A stretch of 20,029 nt of DNA from JAAYAY01 sp964429355 (GTDB taxonomy: Bacteria > Planctomycetota > Planctomycetia > Pirellulales > Thermoguttaceae): the NCBI GenBank assembly GCA_964429355.1, contig CAYSCH010000151.1, positions 1 through 20,029 on the forward strand. Direction: 5' to 3'. The position numbers and the translations under genes are program-made. Below the pieces are notes generated by a model. That model searched no databases. It was not told the DNA's origin and worked only from the letters and a program-made list of their open reading frames with translations. Below, in pieces: positions 7,481 through 16,867 of this stretch (the first letter of the stretch is position 1; each line of letters opens with the position of its first letter).

Positions 7481-8122
7481 ATGATCAACTCCCAGGGCAT
7501 TCTCCTGGTGGGTCCGACCGGGTCGGGAAAATCTCCACTCGGCGATCGGATCCAGACCCACGGGCTGGCCGGAAAGCGGTTCTGCCATTTCGACTTCGGA
7601 GAAAATCTTCGTCAGACTGCCGCCCAGGAGGGGTCGGATAGCGATTTTCTCGAAGTGGAACGGCAGTTGCTAAGATCCGTCCTGGAGTCGGGGGCACTCC
7701 TCGAAGACTGTCATTTCTCCCTGGCGGAACGAATCCTTCAGCGCTTCCTCCGCCAGCGTTGTGCCTCCGCCGCAGCGGAAGTCGTCTTGAACGGTCTCCC
7801 CCGTCACGCCGGACAGGCTGAAGCGGTCGCCCGCATGGTTCACATCCACACCGTCGTATCGCTCCAGTGCAGCGAGGAGGTCATCCTGGCGAGGATCAAC
7901 ACGAACGTGGGTGGCGATCGAAGCCAGCGGATCGACGACAGCTACCGGGACATCCGTCGGAAACTCTCCATTTTCGCCGAACGAACCGGACCGCTTGTCG
8001 ACTACTACCGCCGGGCCGGGAGACTCGTGATCAATCTGCCGGTAACGGCCGATATGACCCCCGAGTCCGCCTGGCACGCCCTCCAACAACAGTTTGGTCC
8101 CGTACGCCGGACGAGGCCTTGA
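7481..8122 (+). CDS. adenylate kinase-like nucleoside monophosphate kinase
   Basis: This 213-residue protein has the P-loop GPTGSGKS (11-18), an NGLPRHAGQAEAV segment (104-116) corresponding to the DGFPR motif of adenylate kinases, and the C-terminal signature R-I-D-D-S-Y-R-D-I-R-R-K-L (150-162) followed by TGPLVDYY. It therefore belongs to the nucleoside monophosphate kinase family, which transfers phosphate between ATP and an NMP. It departs from canonical Adk: the P-loop is not GPPGAGKGT, the LID appears very short (INTNVGGDRSQ), and the NMP-binding segment (40-100) is unusual. It may be a divergent paralogue with another substrate. AGGA (7469-7472) sits eight bases before the ATG. It is 27 bases behind the sialidase gene, so they may share a transcript. 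Confidence 0.75.
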   Translation: MINSQGILLVGPTGSGKSPLGDRIQTHGLAGKRFCHFDFGENLRQTAAQEGSDSDFLEVERQLLRSVLESGALLEDCHFSLAERILQRFLRQRCASAAAEVVLNGLPRHAGQAEAVARMVHIHTVVSLQCSEEVILARINTNVGGDRSQRIDDSYRDIRRKLSIFAERTGPLVDYYRRAGRLVINLPVTADMTPESAWHALQQQFGPVRRTRP

Positions 8123-8483
8123 TGGCTGAGCGATGTTCCACTTCAGTAGTCCCCTCCGCTGCCCGGAACCATGCGTGATGAGTGCGGCCCCCTTGTTGTG
8201 ACCGCGATTGCCGTCCGGAATCGCCGCCGCGGTACCCCAGTCGACAGCCCCGCCGAACCGCCTTTGCCCTGACGCACGGTGTGTTTGCTTTTCCCACCGG
8301 CGACTGGTAAACTCAAGATAGATCTGGAGTTGGGAATGTTCGTTCATTCATGGATCGCGTGACGAAAGTCGTTCGCCTAACCTCGGGATTTGTCACTTCC
8401 TCCTCAGATGCAGGGTTGGTCATGGTGTGATGGGAAGTCGCGCCGGATCGGCCGCCCACCGTCGACAACTTGCTTCTCCTCAC
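8123..8483. other. gene-free spacer upstream of the kinase gene
   Basis: No protein-like frame is supported here. A 6-bp hairpin, GCGATT (8204-8209) with AATCGC (8219-8224), could be a weak terminator for the kinase-like gene upstream. Bases 8292-8302 (TCCCACCGGCG) repeat an 11-mer found in the REP-like element at 17144-17172, and may be a decayed copy. Confidence 0.4.
8285..8313 (+). promoter_or_regulatory. candidate promoter for the Ser/Thr kinase gene
   Basis: TTGCTT (8285-8290) and TAAACT (8308-8313) are spaced by 17 bases. The match to the sigma70 consensus is partial. It overlaps the 11-mer shared with the REP-like element, so the resemblance could be incidental. Confidence 0.3.
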
Positions 8484-9700
8484 ATGGCCATCATATCGAC
8501 TGCATCCTTTCTCGCGCTCCTTGAGAAGAGCCAGTTGCTTGGCGCCGCCGACCTCGAAAAGGTCCGGGCGGTTGTGGGGAAGTACGCCGACGCCAAGGCC
8601 CTGGCCCTGGCCCTGGTGACGGCCAAGGGCCTGACTCGCTGGCAAGCCGCACAACTCCTCGCCGGACGCAGCTCGTTCTTCCTCGGCAAGTACAAGCTTC
8701 TCGACCTGTTGGGCCGAGGCGGCATGGGGAGCGTCTTCGCCGCCGAACACAAGACCTTCGGACGCCGCGTGGCTGTGAAGATCATCTCAAAGCAGACCGG
8801 GCGCGATCCCGAGAAATTGGAGCGTTTTCTTGAGGAAGCTCGGCGGATCGCCGCGCTCGACCACCCCAATATCGTCCGTGCCTTCGACGTGGACCACGAG
8901 GGCGAACGCTACTTCCTGGTGCTGGAATACGTGGAAGGACGCAACCTGCAGCAGATTGTCGAGAGCGACGGTCCCCTGAGCGTGGAACGGGCGGTTCGCT
9001 ACGTGCGTCAGGCCGCCCTCGGACTGGCTCACGCTCACGAGCGCAAGATGATCCACTGCGACATCAAGCCGGGCAACCTCATCGTGGGCGACGACGACGT
9101 CGTAAAAATCCTCGACATGGGTATGGCCCGGCTTGTCCAGAGCGACGGTAGCAGCAGCGATTCCAACGAGAGCATTGTCGGCACGATCGACTACATTGCC
9201 CCCGAACAGGCCCTCGAGGCCGAAGATCTGGATCATCGAGTTGATATCTACTCTCTCGGATGTACCCTCTATTTCCTGTTGACGAGCCGGCCGCCGTTTG
9301 GAGAAGGAACGCTCGCTCAACGGATCATGAAACATCAGACGCAGCCCCCCCGGCCCATCGCGGACTCGCGATCCGGTGTGCCCACCGAACTGGCCGAAGT
9401 CTGTTTAAAAATGATGGCCAAGAAACCGGACGACCGCTTCCAGACGGCCCTCGACGTGGCCAAGGCCCTGGATCGCTGGGCGGGCATCGAAGCCGGAGCC
9501 GTCGTGGGAACGAAGGCGGCAGCCGGCCAGATCGGCGCCCCGGTGGTCGCCGTTCCCGCCGAGGCTGCTCCCGAAGAGCAAGACGTCCCACAAGTGAAAA
9601 TCTCGATTGTCGACTCCGAAACGATCCGTGCCCGGGCCGGCTCGCCACGAGCGCGCCGTGCAGCCGCCGTCAAGAAGCCCGTAGCAGAAACGCCGGAGCC
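8484..9700 (+). CDS. Ser/Thr protein kinase, N-terminal part up to assembly gap
   Basis: This is the catalytic half of a PKN/Hanks-type Ser/Thr kinase. Residues 1-68 are a short N-terminal region of the planctomycete type (LTRWQAAQLLAG at 50-61). The kinase domain then shows the glycine loop GRGGMGSV (77-84), VAVK with K99, the alphaC Glu118, HCDIKPGN (191-198, catalytic D193), DMG (211-213), APEQ (239-242) and DIYSLG (254-259). The Arg of HRD is Cys, so it is a non-RD kinase, and the Phe of DFG is Met. The chosen ATG is 8484 (MAIISTASFL); 8427 is an in-frame alternative, and neither has a clear Shine-Dalgarno. The frame meets a 10-N gap. Removing the Ns joins it in frame to the segment from 9711, giving one protein of about 916 residues. 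Confidence 0.88.
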
Positions 9701-9710
9701 NNNNNNNNNN
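9701..9710. other. 10-N scaffold gap inside the kinase gene
   Basis: Ten Ns separate two parts of one gene. The upstream frame ends in GAG CC and the downstream frame resumes at 9712 (GCC GAT CCC). Deleting the Ns makes GAG CCC GCC GAT, which restores the frame exactly. The true gap is therefore zero or a multiple of three bases, and the apparent frameshift is an assembly artefact. Confidence 0.9.
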
Positions 9711-11244
9711 CGCCGATCCCCGCAAGAAATGGGCCTCGATTGCAGTCGCCGCAATCCTCGTGCTGGTACTGGTTGTCGGTGGACTGGTCTGGATGCTGGG
9801 CACCGGCGGCAGCAAGCCGGCTGGCGACGTGGCGGCGGGGCCAGCCAGCGTTTCCTCCACGCCCCCCGTGAAGCCCAAGCCGGCGCCCAAGAAACAAGAA
9901 ACTGCTGAACCGGTGTTGACCGGTGACATGGCCGACCTGGAAGGAGCCTTCGGAACGATCGGCCAGTCTGCGCCCAAGGAAACGCCGGTCGAAAAGGTGC
10001 CTGAATCGGATGCCGCCGCAACCACGCCCGGGCAGGGAGTCGAGCCAAAAACGGACGAACCGTCGGCAGACATACCCGCGGAGAGCGGGGCCACAGACTC
10101 CACGGCTGAGAAACCGGAGGCGACCGGCAAGGAGAGCGAGCCGAAAACCCCGGAGGCAGCGGCAGAACAGGAGCAGAAGAAGGCGGCCGAAGAGAAACCA
10201 GCGGAGAAGAAGCCGGAAGAGAGTGGCGACGCCGAGGCGAAGGAAGAACCGGAGAAAGCTCCTCCCCAGGCGGATCCATTCAAGGATTTTCCGCCGGCCG
10301 TGAGCATCCCTGTGCTGAGCGACAACGACCCTGCCGGTGAGGCATCGAAGGCAGCTATGGATCTGGGGCCGATTCACGGCCCCGCGGACGTCAACTGGCA
10401 GTTGCTGCTCCTCGGCGGCGACAAGTTTCTCAAGGGCGGCCGGAAGTTCGTGCTCGCGCGAACCGAGCAGGACGCGGCGAAGGCCGAGTGGGCCATCCAG
10501 CTTTCCAGCAGCGCTTCCGATGAAGGCGAAAAGAAACTGGCTCGCCTCTGGCGCGACGGGGAACTGCTCAAGTTCCAGTGGGACGAAAAGGCGTCTGGTG
10601 CCCTGGCAAACTATCTTCGCAATTGCATGCTCCAGGTTCGCGCGGCTGGCGATAACCGATACCTCGCACTCACCCAACCCGTCCAGGCCGAGCCGGTTGT
10701 GCTCGATCTGATCCGCGGTCAGGGCAACAGCAACGTGGCGATCAAATGGGCCCCGGAAGAGGAATTGCTGCGGATCAAGTTCGACAAGATCGAGGGGGTG
10801 GAAAAAGCTGACTTCAAGCCTGCCGAACCGGTGACCCCAAAGACCCCGGTGACGCTCAATTTCGTGTATACCGATCGTTATAAGAACGATACCGACGCCG
10901 TCACCTTCCGGATCACTCCCCGGGTAAACAGGTCCGCGTTGGGAATTGATGTGAAGATGCAGGATTCCGCTTCGCGAATGTTCAAGTCCCTCGTGGGAAA
11001 CTTCAACGAACAGCAGGTCGGCGTTGCGGTCGATCGTATGGGCAACATGCGCCAGGAGTTGGAGCGGAAGTGGAATACCCAGCAGGGCGAAGATGCCCAG
11101 AAGACGTCCCAGGAGATTGACAGGATCAGCGGCCAAATATGGTTGCTGCAGTTCTTTGTGAAGGCTCACAAGAAACTGGCAATCCATTATCAGGTTGTCA
11201 CCGACGTCGGTGGTCAGGAACTGGTGCTGGCCCGCACAAAGTAG
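9711..11244 (+). CDS. Ser/Thr kinase, TM segment and extracytoplasmic C-terminal part
   Basis: This is the continuation of the kinase gene after the N gap (first ATG in the frame is 9760, but coding begins at the gap). It opens with ADPRKKW followed by a strongly hydrophobic span ending VWML, one transmembrane helix preceded by positive charges, so what follows should lie outside the cytoplasm. Next is a low-complexity linker of about 150 residues rich in Pro, Glu, Lys and Ala (about 9830-10270). A globular domain of about 320 residues then runs to the stop; it includes WQLLLLGGDKFL, VTLNFVYTDRYKND and a C-terminal helical stretch. I do not recognise this domain. Such kinases usually couple an outside sensor to cytoplasmic phosphorylation. 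The next gene begins 23 bases downstream. Confidence 0.8.
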
Positions 11245-11267
11245 TAGACTGATCGAGGAGGCCGAAG

Positions 11268-12260
11268 GTGCGATCCTGTTATCCCAAGGGTGGCGGCCTG
11301 TTTGTCCTTGCCGCCTCGCTTCTGGCCTGCACCTGTCTTGCTGCCCGCGGCGAAAGCCCTGCCTACCGCGGGCGCGACCTTGGCCAGTGGACCGGTGCCC
11401 TCGAAAGCAGCGATGTACGCCAGCGCTGGTACGCCGCGCTGGCACTGGCACAAATCGGACCCGGGGCGGGCCTGGCCGCCGGGCCGCTCATGACGCTGCT
11501 GGCGGAACGTTCCCAATACGAATACGTTCGCGCGGGAGCAGCCTTCGCCTTGGGCCGAATTCAGGCCGACGCGGACCGTGTGGTACCCCTGCTGGCAGAG
11601 ACGCTTGGTTCCGAATTGGCATCCGTTCGCCGCCATTCGGCCCGAGCATTGGGGCTGTTTGGCCAGCAGGCGGAGTCGGCCGTTCCCCAGATGCTGTCTC
11701 AGCTTCGCCGCGACGACCCGGTATTCCGTATCGAACTGGCCGAGGCCTTGTGGCGCGTGGCGCGGCACGAAAAGGCGATTCCTTTCTTGATTTCGCAGGT
11801 TCGCGATTCCGCAGGCTCGGGCAGTTTCGAAGCGGTCGAGGCACTCGGGCGTCTCGCACCGGACAGTCCCCGCGAAGTGGTTCCGGCTCTGATCGAAGCC
11901 CTCGGGTCGGACAACGCCGATGTCGCCCGCTCTGCCGCCCGCGCCCTCGGGCGTGCAGGCACGGACGTATCTGGGCAACTCGCCAGCGCGGCCGCCGTTT
12001 CGCCCATGCCCGTTCGATGTCGGATTGTCGAGTCCTATGGATGGATGGGGCCGGCAGGGGCGTCCGCCCTGATTGGTGCCCTGAAGGATCCGGCTCCCGA
12101 GGTCCGCCGTGCGGCCGTGCGAGCCCTCGGTCGGCTCGGCCCGGAAGTCGCTGCGGTGGAACCCGTCTTGCTGCGAACTGTCAACGACACGGATCCCCTG
12201 GTCCGGGCGACTGCCGGCAAGGCCCTTGAACGCATCGGCGGTTCGCCCCCTCACGACTGA
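11268..12260 (+). CDS. exported HEAT-repeat protein
   Basis: This 330-residue protein starts at a GTG, with GAGGAG (11255-11260) seven bases upstream. Residues about 10-26 are a signal sequence; LLAC just inside it could be a weak lipobox, otherwise cleavage after CLAA is likely. Residues about 45-325 are tandem helical HEAT/PBS-type repeats of roughly 30-37 residues, recognisable by recurring A-A-x-A-L-G-R motifs (RAGAAFALGRI, RRHSARALGLFG, RSAARALGRAG, RRAAVRALGRLG, RATAGKALERIG). HEAT repeats are protein-interaction scaffolds. It lies 23 bases after the kinase gene and is probably co-transcribed, so an exported partner of the kinase's outer domain is plausible but unproven. Confidence 0.82.
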   Translation: MRSCYPKGGGLFVLAASLLACTCLAARGESPAYRGRDLGQWTGALESSDVRQRWYAALALAQIGPGAGLAAGPLMTLLAERSQYEYVRAGAAFALGRIQADADRVVPLLAETLGSELASVRRHSARALGLFGQQAESAVPQMLSQLRRDDPVFRIELAEALWRVARHEKAIPFLISQVRDSAGSGSFEAVEALGRLAPDSPREVVPALIEALGSDNADVARSAARALGRAGTDVSGQLASAAAVSPMPVRCRIVESYGWMGPAGASALIGALKDPAPEVRRAAVRALGRLGPEVAAVEPVLLRTVNDTDPLVRATAGKALERIGGSPPHD

Positions 12261-12367
12261 AGAATCAGCCGCCTCACGATGCGTCTGCAGAGCGTCGTCG
12301 TAGAATGCGTTTGCGACGTGTCGTCGAGAAGCACGTCCGCAGCCGTCTCGCCCTGCCGTTACAGTGT

Positions 12368-12406
12368 GTCCCCCATCCCGGCGGTTCCCGGGTGGGACTG
12401 TACTTT
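12368..12406 (+). terminator. terminator-like hairpin, also a REP-family copy
   Basis: CCCA (12372-12375) and CCCGG (12377-12381) pair with CCGGG (12388-12392) and TGGG (12393-12396), with one bulged T and a 6-base loop. ACTGTACTTTTCC follows, giving a short T-run. It lies about 110 bases after the HEAT-repeat gene and before the TPP riboswitch, so it may end the upstream transcript. Bases 12376-12401 match the reverse complement of 17147-17172 at 21 of 26 positions, so it also belongs to an interspersed repeat. Confidence 0.5.
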
Positions 12407-12435
12407 TCCGATGTCGCGCATAGGATTCCACAAGC

Positions 12436-12511
12436 CTGTCCAACGGGGTGCCGCAAGGCTGAGAGAATACCCATTGAACCTGACCTGGATAATGCCAGCG
12501 TAGGGAGGACA
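12436..12511 (+). promoter_or_regulatory. TPP riboswitch (THI box)
   Basis: The classic THI-box core is present in order: ACGGGGTGCC (12443-12452), GGCTGAGA (12457-12464), ACCC, TTGAACCTGA (12475-12484), CTGGATAATGCCAGCGTAGGGA (12485-12506). P1 is closed by GTCC (12438-12441) with GGAC (12507-12510). The P3 region is reduced to GCC-GCAA-GGC (12450-12459). It binds thiamine pyrophosphate and lowers expression of the downstream gene, here thiC, about 200 bases away. Confidence 0.96.
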
Positions 12512-12713
12512 TCGCGGCCGCCAGACCTCGGCTGCCTGCTGCCGAATCGACTTCGGTTGTCTTCCCACCGTATTGGTCGGCAGGTCGCGATTCTTGTCGA
12601 GCGGTTTGCTTTCTTCTCCGGCATTTCGGCTTCCTCCGCGGACGGCCTTCGATCCGAAACAGCAGCGGTTGCCCAAAGGTTCGCGCTCCACCCCTCAGCA
12701 AGGAAGGCCTGCC
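12512..12713 (+). promoter_or_regulatory. thiC leader, likely expression platform
   Basis: About 200 bases separate the riboswitch from the thiC ATG. No stem followed by a T-run was seen. GGCCTTC (12644-12650) is a perfect complement of GAAGGCC (12703-12709), which covers most of the thiC Shine-Dalgarno AGGAAGG (12701-12707). CTTCCT (12630-12635) is a second possible partner. Upstream, CTGCCGA (12539-12545) can pair with TCGGCAG (12577-12583), excluding a small CCGAA/TTCGG hairpin (12542-12546 with 12552-12556). This suggests translational control, by inference only. Confidence 0.4.
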
Positions 12714-14441
<1,728 letters not shown>

Positions 14442-14454
14442 ACCACCCTCTCGA

Positions 14455-14490
14455 TACCGCACCCTTGCCGGCGGTGTGATTCTTGCGGTA
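14455..14490 (+). terminator. inverted repeat after thiC, possible terminator
   Basis: TACCGCA (14455-14461) and TGCGGTA (14484-14490) form a 7-bp stem with a 22-base inner region that can partly pair. No T-run follows. It lies 14 bases past the thiC stop and could be a weak or Rho-assisted end. Confidence 0.25.
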
Positions 14491-14532
14491 AGATTCCGTC
14501 TGCTGAGCCCATCTCTTTCAGGAGACTGATCG

Positions 14533-15414
14533 ATGCCGATCCCCTTCACTTGCCCTCATTGCGGCGTCTACACAAACGTCGACGATCGGTTTGCCGGCCA
14601 GACCGGCCCCTGCGGCCAATGCGGCCAGATGATCACGGTCCCCACCGGCTATGTGAGCTACGGTCCCGTGCGCCCGCCCAAAAAATCCAGCGGGCTTCCG
14701 ATTGCACTCGCCGTGATCCTGGGATTCTGCTGCCTTGGCGGCCCGATCATGTTGGCCCTCCTCCTGCCCGCCGTGCAGGCAGCCCGTGAGGCGGCGCGAA
14801 GGTCGCAGTGCACCAACAATCTCAAGCAAATCGGACTTGCCCTCCACAACTACCACGATACCTACGGCTCCTTTCCGCCGGCGATGATTGCCGATGAAGA
14901 CGGCACCCCACGCTATAGCTGGAGGGTGGCCATTCTCCCGTTCCTCGAGCAGGCACCCCTTTTCGACAGTTATGACCCCAACCTTCCCTGGGACGATCCG
15001 GCCAACCAGATGGTCGGAATGACCTCGATCCCCACTTACCGCTGCCCCAGCGATGCGCTCACCCAATCGAACGAAACGAATTATGTGATGGTTACAGGCG
15101 AGGGCACAATCGGCGGCCTGCCGAACGTGGGTACCAAAATCCCGGATATCGTCGACGGCACTTCCAACACGATCCTCGTGGTCGAGGTCGTCGATTCAGG
15201 CATCGCCTGGTCGGAACCTGGCGATCTCACCCTGGAAGAACTGACGATGGTCCTCAACGATCCCTCCACAAACAGCCCGTCAAGCCGCCATCCTGGAGGA
15301 CTCAACGTCCTCATGTGCGATGGATCGGTTCGCTTCATCGCCAACGTAATCAACCCGGCACAACTCCAAAACCTCCTCCAATACAACGACGGCAATCCCG
15401 TGGGCGAATACTGA
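14533..15414 (+). CDS. DUF1559 prepilin-like protein with N-terminal zinc ribbon
   Basis: This 293-residue protein has an N-terminal zinc ribbon (C7, C10, C27, C30 in CPHC and CGQC), a linker and a hydrophobic helix (about 54-78). The helix runs directly into LLLPAVQAAREAARRSQC (77-93) and NNLKQIGLALHNYHDTYGSFPPA (95-117), the hallmark of DUF1559 proteins, which are greatly expanded in planctomycetes. The C-terminus carries SSRHPGGLNVLMCDGSVRFI, also typical. DUF1559 resembles type II/IV prepilins and G-type pseudopilins, but here the zinc ribbon precedes the helix, so the usual prepilin cleavage at the N-terminus is not expected; the ribbon should lie in the cytoplasm and the beta domain outside. 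CAGGAGA sits about eight bases upstream of the ATG. The function is unknown; the family assignment is firm. Confidence 0.93.
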   Translation: MPIPFTCPHCGVYTNVDDRFAGQTGPCGQCGQMITVPTGYVSYGPVRPPKKSSGLPIALAVILGFCCLGGPIMLALLLPAVQAAREAARRSQCTNNLKQIGLALHNYHDTYGSFPPAMIADEDGTPRYSWRVAILPFLEQAPLFDSYDPNLPWDDPANQMVGMTSIPTYRCPSDALTQSNETNYVMVTGEGTIGGLPNVGTKIPDIVDGTSNTILVVEVVDSGIAWSEPGDLTLEELTMVLNDPSTNSPSSRHPGGLNVLMCDGSVRFIANVINPAQLQNLLQYNDGNPVGEY

Positions 15415-15424
15415 TTGAGCTTGC

Positions 15425-15443
15425 GTGAGACCTGGCTTCTCAC
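15425..15443. terminator. bidirectional terminator-like hairpin
   Basis: GTGAGA (15425-15430) and TCTCAC (15438-15443) form a 6-bp stem with a 7-base loop, in the 37-base space between two convergent genes. There is no T-tract on either side, so this is a weak candidate. Confidence 0.3.
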
Positions 15444-15451
15444 CCAACTCC

Positions 15452-16867
15452 TTACCCGGCTACTTTCTTGAGCACTTCCAGGGCCGAAGCGGCCAGAATC
15501 TGACTTCCGGTGGGAACAAACGGCGGATAGTCCAGGATCTTCGGCACGACCAGGGCCGAGTACTCACCTGCAGCATAGGCTTTCACATCTGGGGCATAGC
15601 CAATCATCCCATCGGCATAGCCCACCACGAGCGTATCGGTCAGCGGCGAATCCCGGCGAATCTGGAGCCCGTAGCAGCTATACAGTTCGGCAGGATGGAA
15701 GACGAGCCCCACTTCCCCCAGCCGGATGGCCGCCAGGCGGATCGGCAAACCCGATCGGTTGAGGTCCTGCTTACTGGCACTGGCAAACCATGCCGCAGCA
15801 AACCCGGCGTCGACCCAAGGCCCACTCTTGCACGCGGCCGGATCCTTGCGATACTCCTCCAGCCACGACTTGAACAAGGCCATGTCCACCGGCACCTCGC
15901 CCGGTTCCGTAGCCACCCGCAATGCATCGACCTTCAATGGCCTGACGCTCTCCAGGGCGCGGTCCAGGGCCTCGCAAACCGCGGCCGTGGTCGGCTCGGC
16001 CTCTCCGATCCAGATCTTTCCGTCGCCGGGGTTCACATCGCCCGCATGCCCCTGGAGGAAAACGGGGGTAACCTTCTGTTTCTCGGTCGTGCACTGGGCC
16101 ACCATTCCCGGCCAATCGGGGCCGGCCTGGTCGTCGCGGAAGCAGACCGGATGATTCGAAAAGTGGTACCAGGCCAGGCTTCGCCGACCCCCCGCCCGTT
16201 CGAACCGCAGCACGTGGAGCATCGTATCGAGCCAGCGATCATCCTCCGTCGAGTCCTTGGTGAACTCGGCGTCGGTCTTGAATTGCATGGTGGTCCGGTT
16301 GAAGTTCGCACCCACGGCGCGGGCTTTCCCCAGGTGGGCCTCGGCTGGAGCAAGATCGGCTTTGGCCATAAGGCAGGCCTCCACCACCTTCTTCTCCACC
16401 CCAGCCATGTACTCGGCAGACACGGCGCCCCATTGATGGGAGAACTGAAAGGTGGGCATGCTGTGGCTGTGCGTGGCGCAAACCCGCACATGCGACTCCG
16501 GAATCCCGGTCTGACGGGCGACCTCCGCCTGGACCCGGCTAGTGAATTCGTAGCTCACAGTGAGCATGTCGAGCGAGACGATCGCTGTCTGCGTGTCTCC
16601 CAACGCGAGCCACAGCGCCCGGGCCGAAGCCGGCTGGCGGATGCCATGGATCACCCGGAGATTCTCCGGCGGCCTGTGGAACCCGCCCATCTCGATTCCC
16701 AACGGGGGCGTGACATCCACGACCCCCTCGCCTGCGAGCAGGCCCGAGGCGCTGCCGGCGCTGAACCCGCGCCGTGTGCTCAAGGCCAGGCTTGCGGCGG
16801 TGACGCTGCACGCCGTTTTCTGAAGGAAGCGGCGCCGTGAAAGGGTCTGATGAGAAATTCGCGTCAT
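15452..16867 (-). CDS. Tat-exported neutral/alkaline ceramidase-like protein
   Basis: This 471-residue protein starts at the ATG at 16867, with AGGAGA about eight bases upstream. A longer frame to 17071 is rejected because the true Tat signal begins here: SRRRFLQK (10-17) followed by a hydrophobic stretch. The body matches the N-terminal domain of neutral/alkaline non-lysosomal ceramidases: VVDVTPPLG near 49-57, TAIVSLDML (94-102), ATHSHSMPTF (131-140, likely metal ligands), then SNHPVCF and LQGHAGDVNPGD. Neutral ceramidases are zinc amidases that split N-acyl-sphingosine. At 471 residues it lacks much of the usual C-terminal domain (the full enzymes are about 650-750). Many planctomycete members of this family are of unproven substrate, so ceramide is only one possibility. 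Confidence 0.85.
   Translation of the reverse strand: MTRISHQTLSRRRFLQKTACSVTAASLALSTRRGFSAGSASGLLAGEGVVDVTPPLGIEMGGFHRPPENLRVIHGIRQPASARALWLALGDTQTAIVSLDMLTVSYEFTSRVQAEVARQTGIPESHVRVCATHSHSMPTFQFSHQWGAVSAEYMAGVEKKVVEACLMAKADLAPAEAHLGKARAVGANFNRTTMQFKTDAEFTKDSTEDDRWLDTMLHVLRFERAGGRRSLAWYHFSNHPVCFRDDQAGPDWPGMVAQCTTEKQKVTPVFLQGHAGDVNPGDGKIWIGEAEPTTAAVCEALDRALESVRPLKVDALRVATEPGEVPVDMALFKSWLEEYRKDPAACKSGPWVDAGFAAAWFASASKQDLNRSGLPIRLAAIRLGEVGLVFHPAELYSCYGLQIRRDSPLTDTLVVGYADGMIGYAPDVKAYAAGEYSALVVPKILDYPPFVPTGSQILAASALEVLKKVAG

Noticed and set aside
8427..9908. Kinase frame read straight through the Ns to 9908
   Set aside because: After the Ns this frame becomes Arg/Gly-rich with no domain, whereas the other frame gives a TM helix and a long coherent protein.
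9670..11451. Long 593-codon minus-strand frame
   Set aside because: It lies antiparallel to the kinase C-terminal part and the HEAT gene, both of which have clear domain or signal features. GC-rich third positions produce such open shadow frames.
15425..16840. 471-codon plus-strand frame
   Set aside because: It mirrors the ceramidase-like gene, which has a Tat signal, a ribosome site and family motifs.
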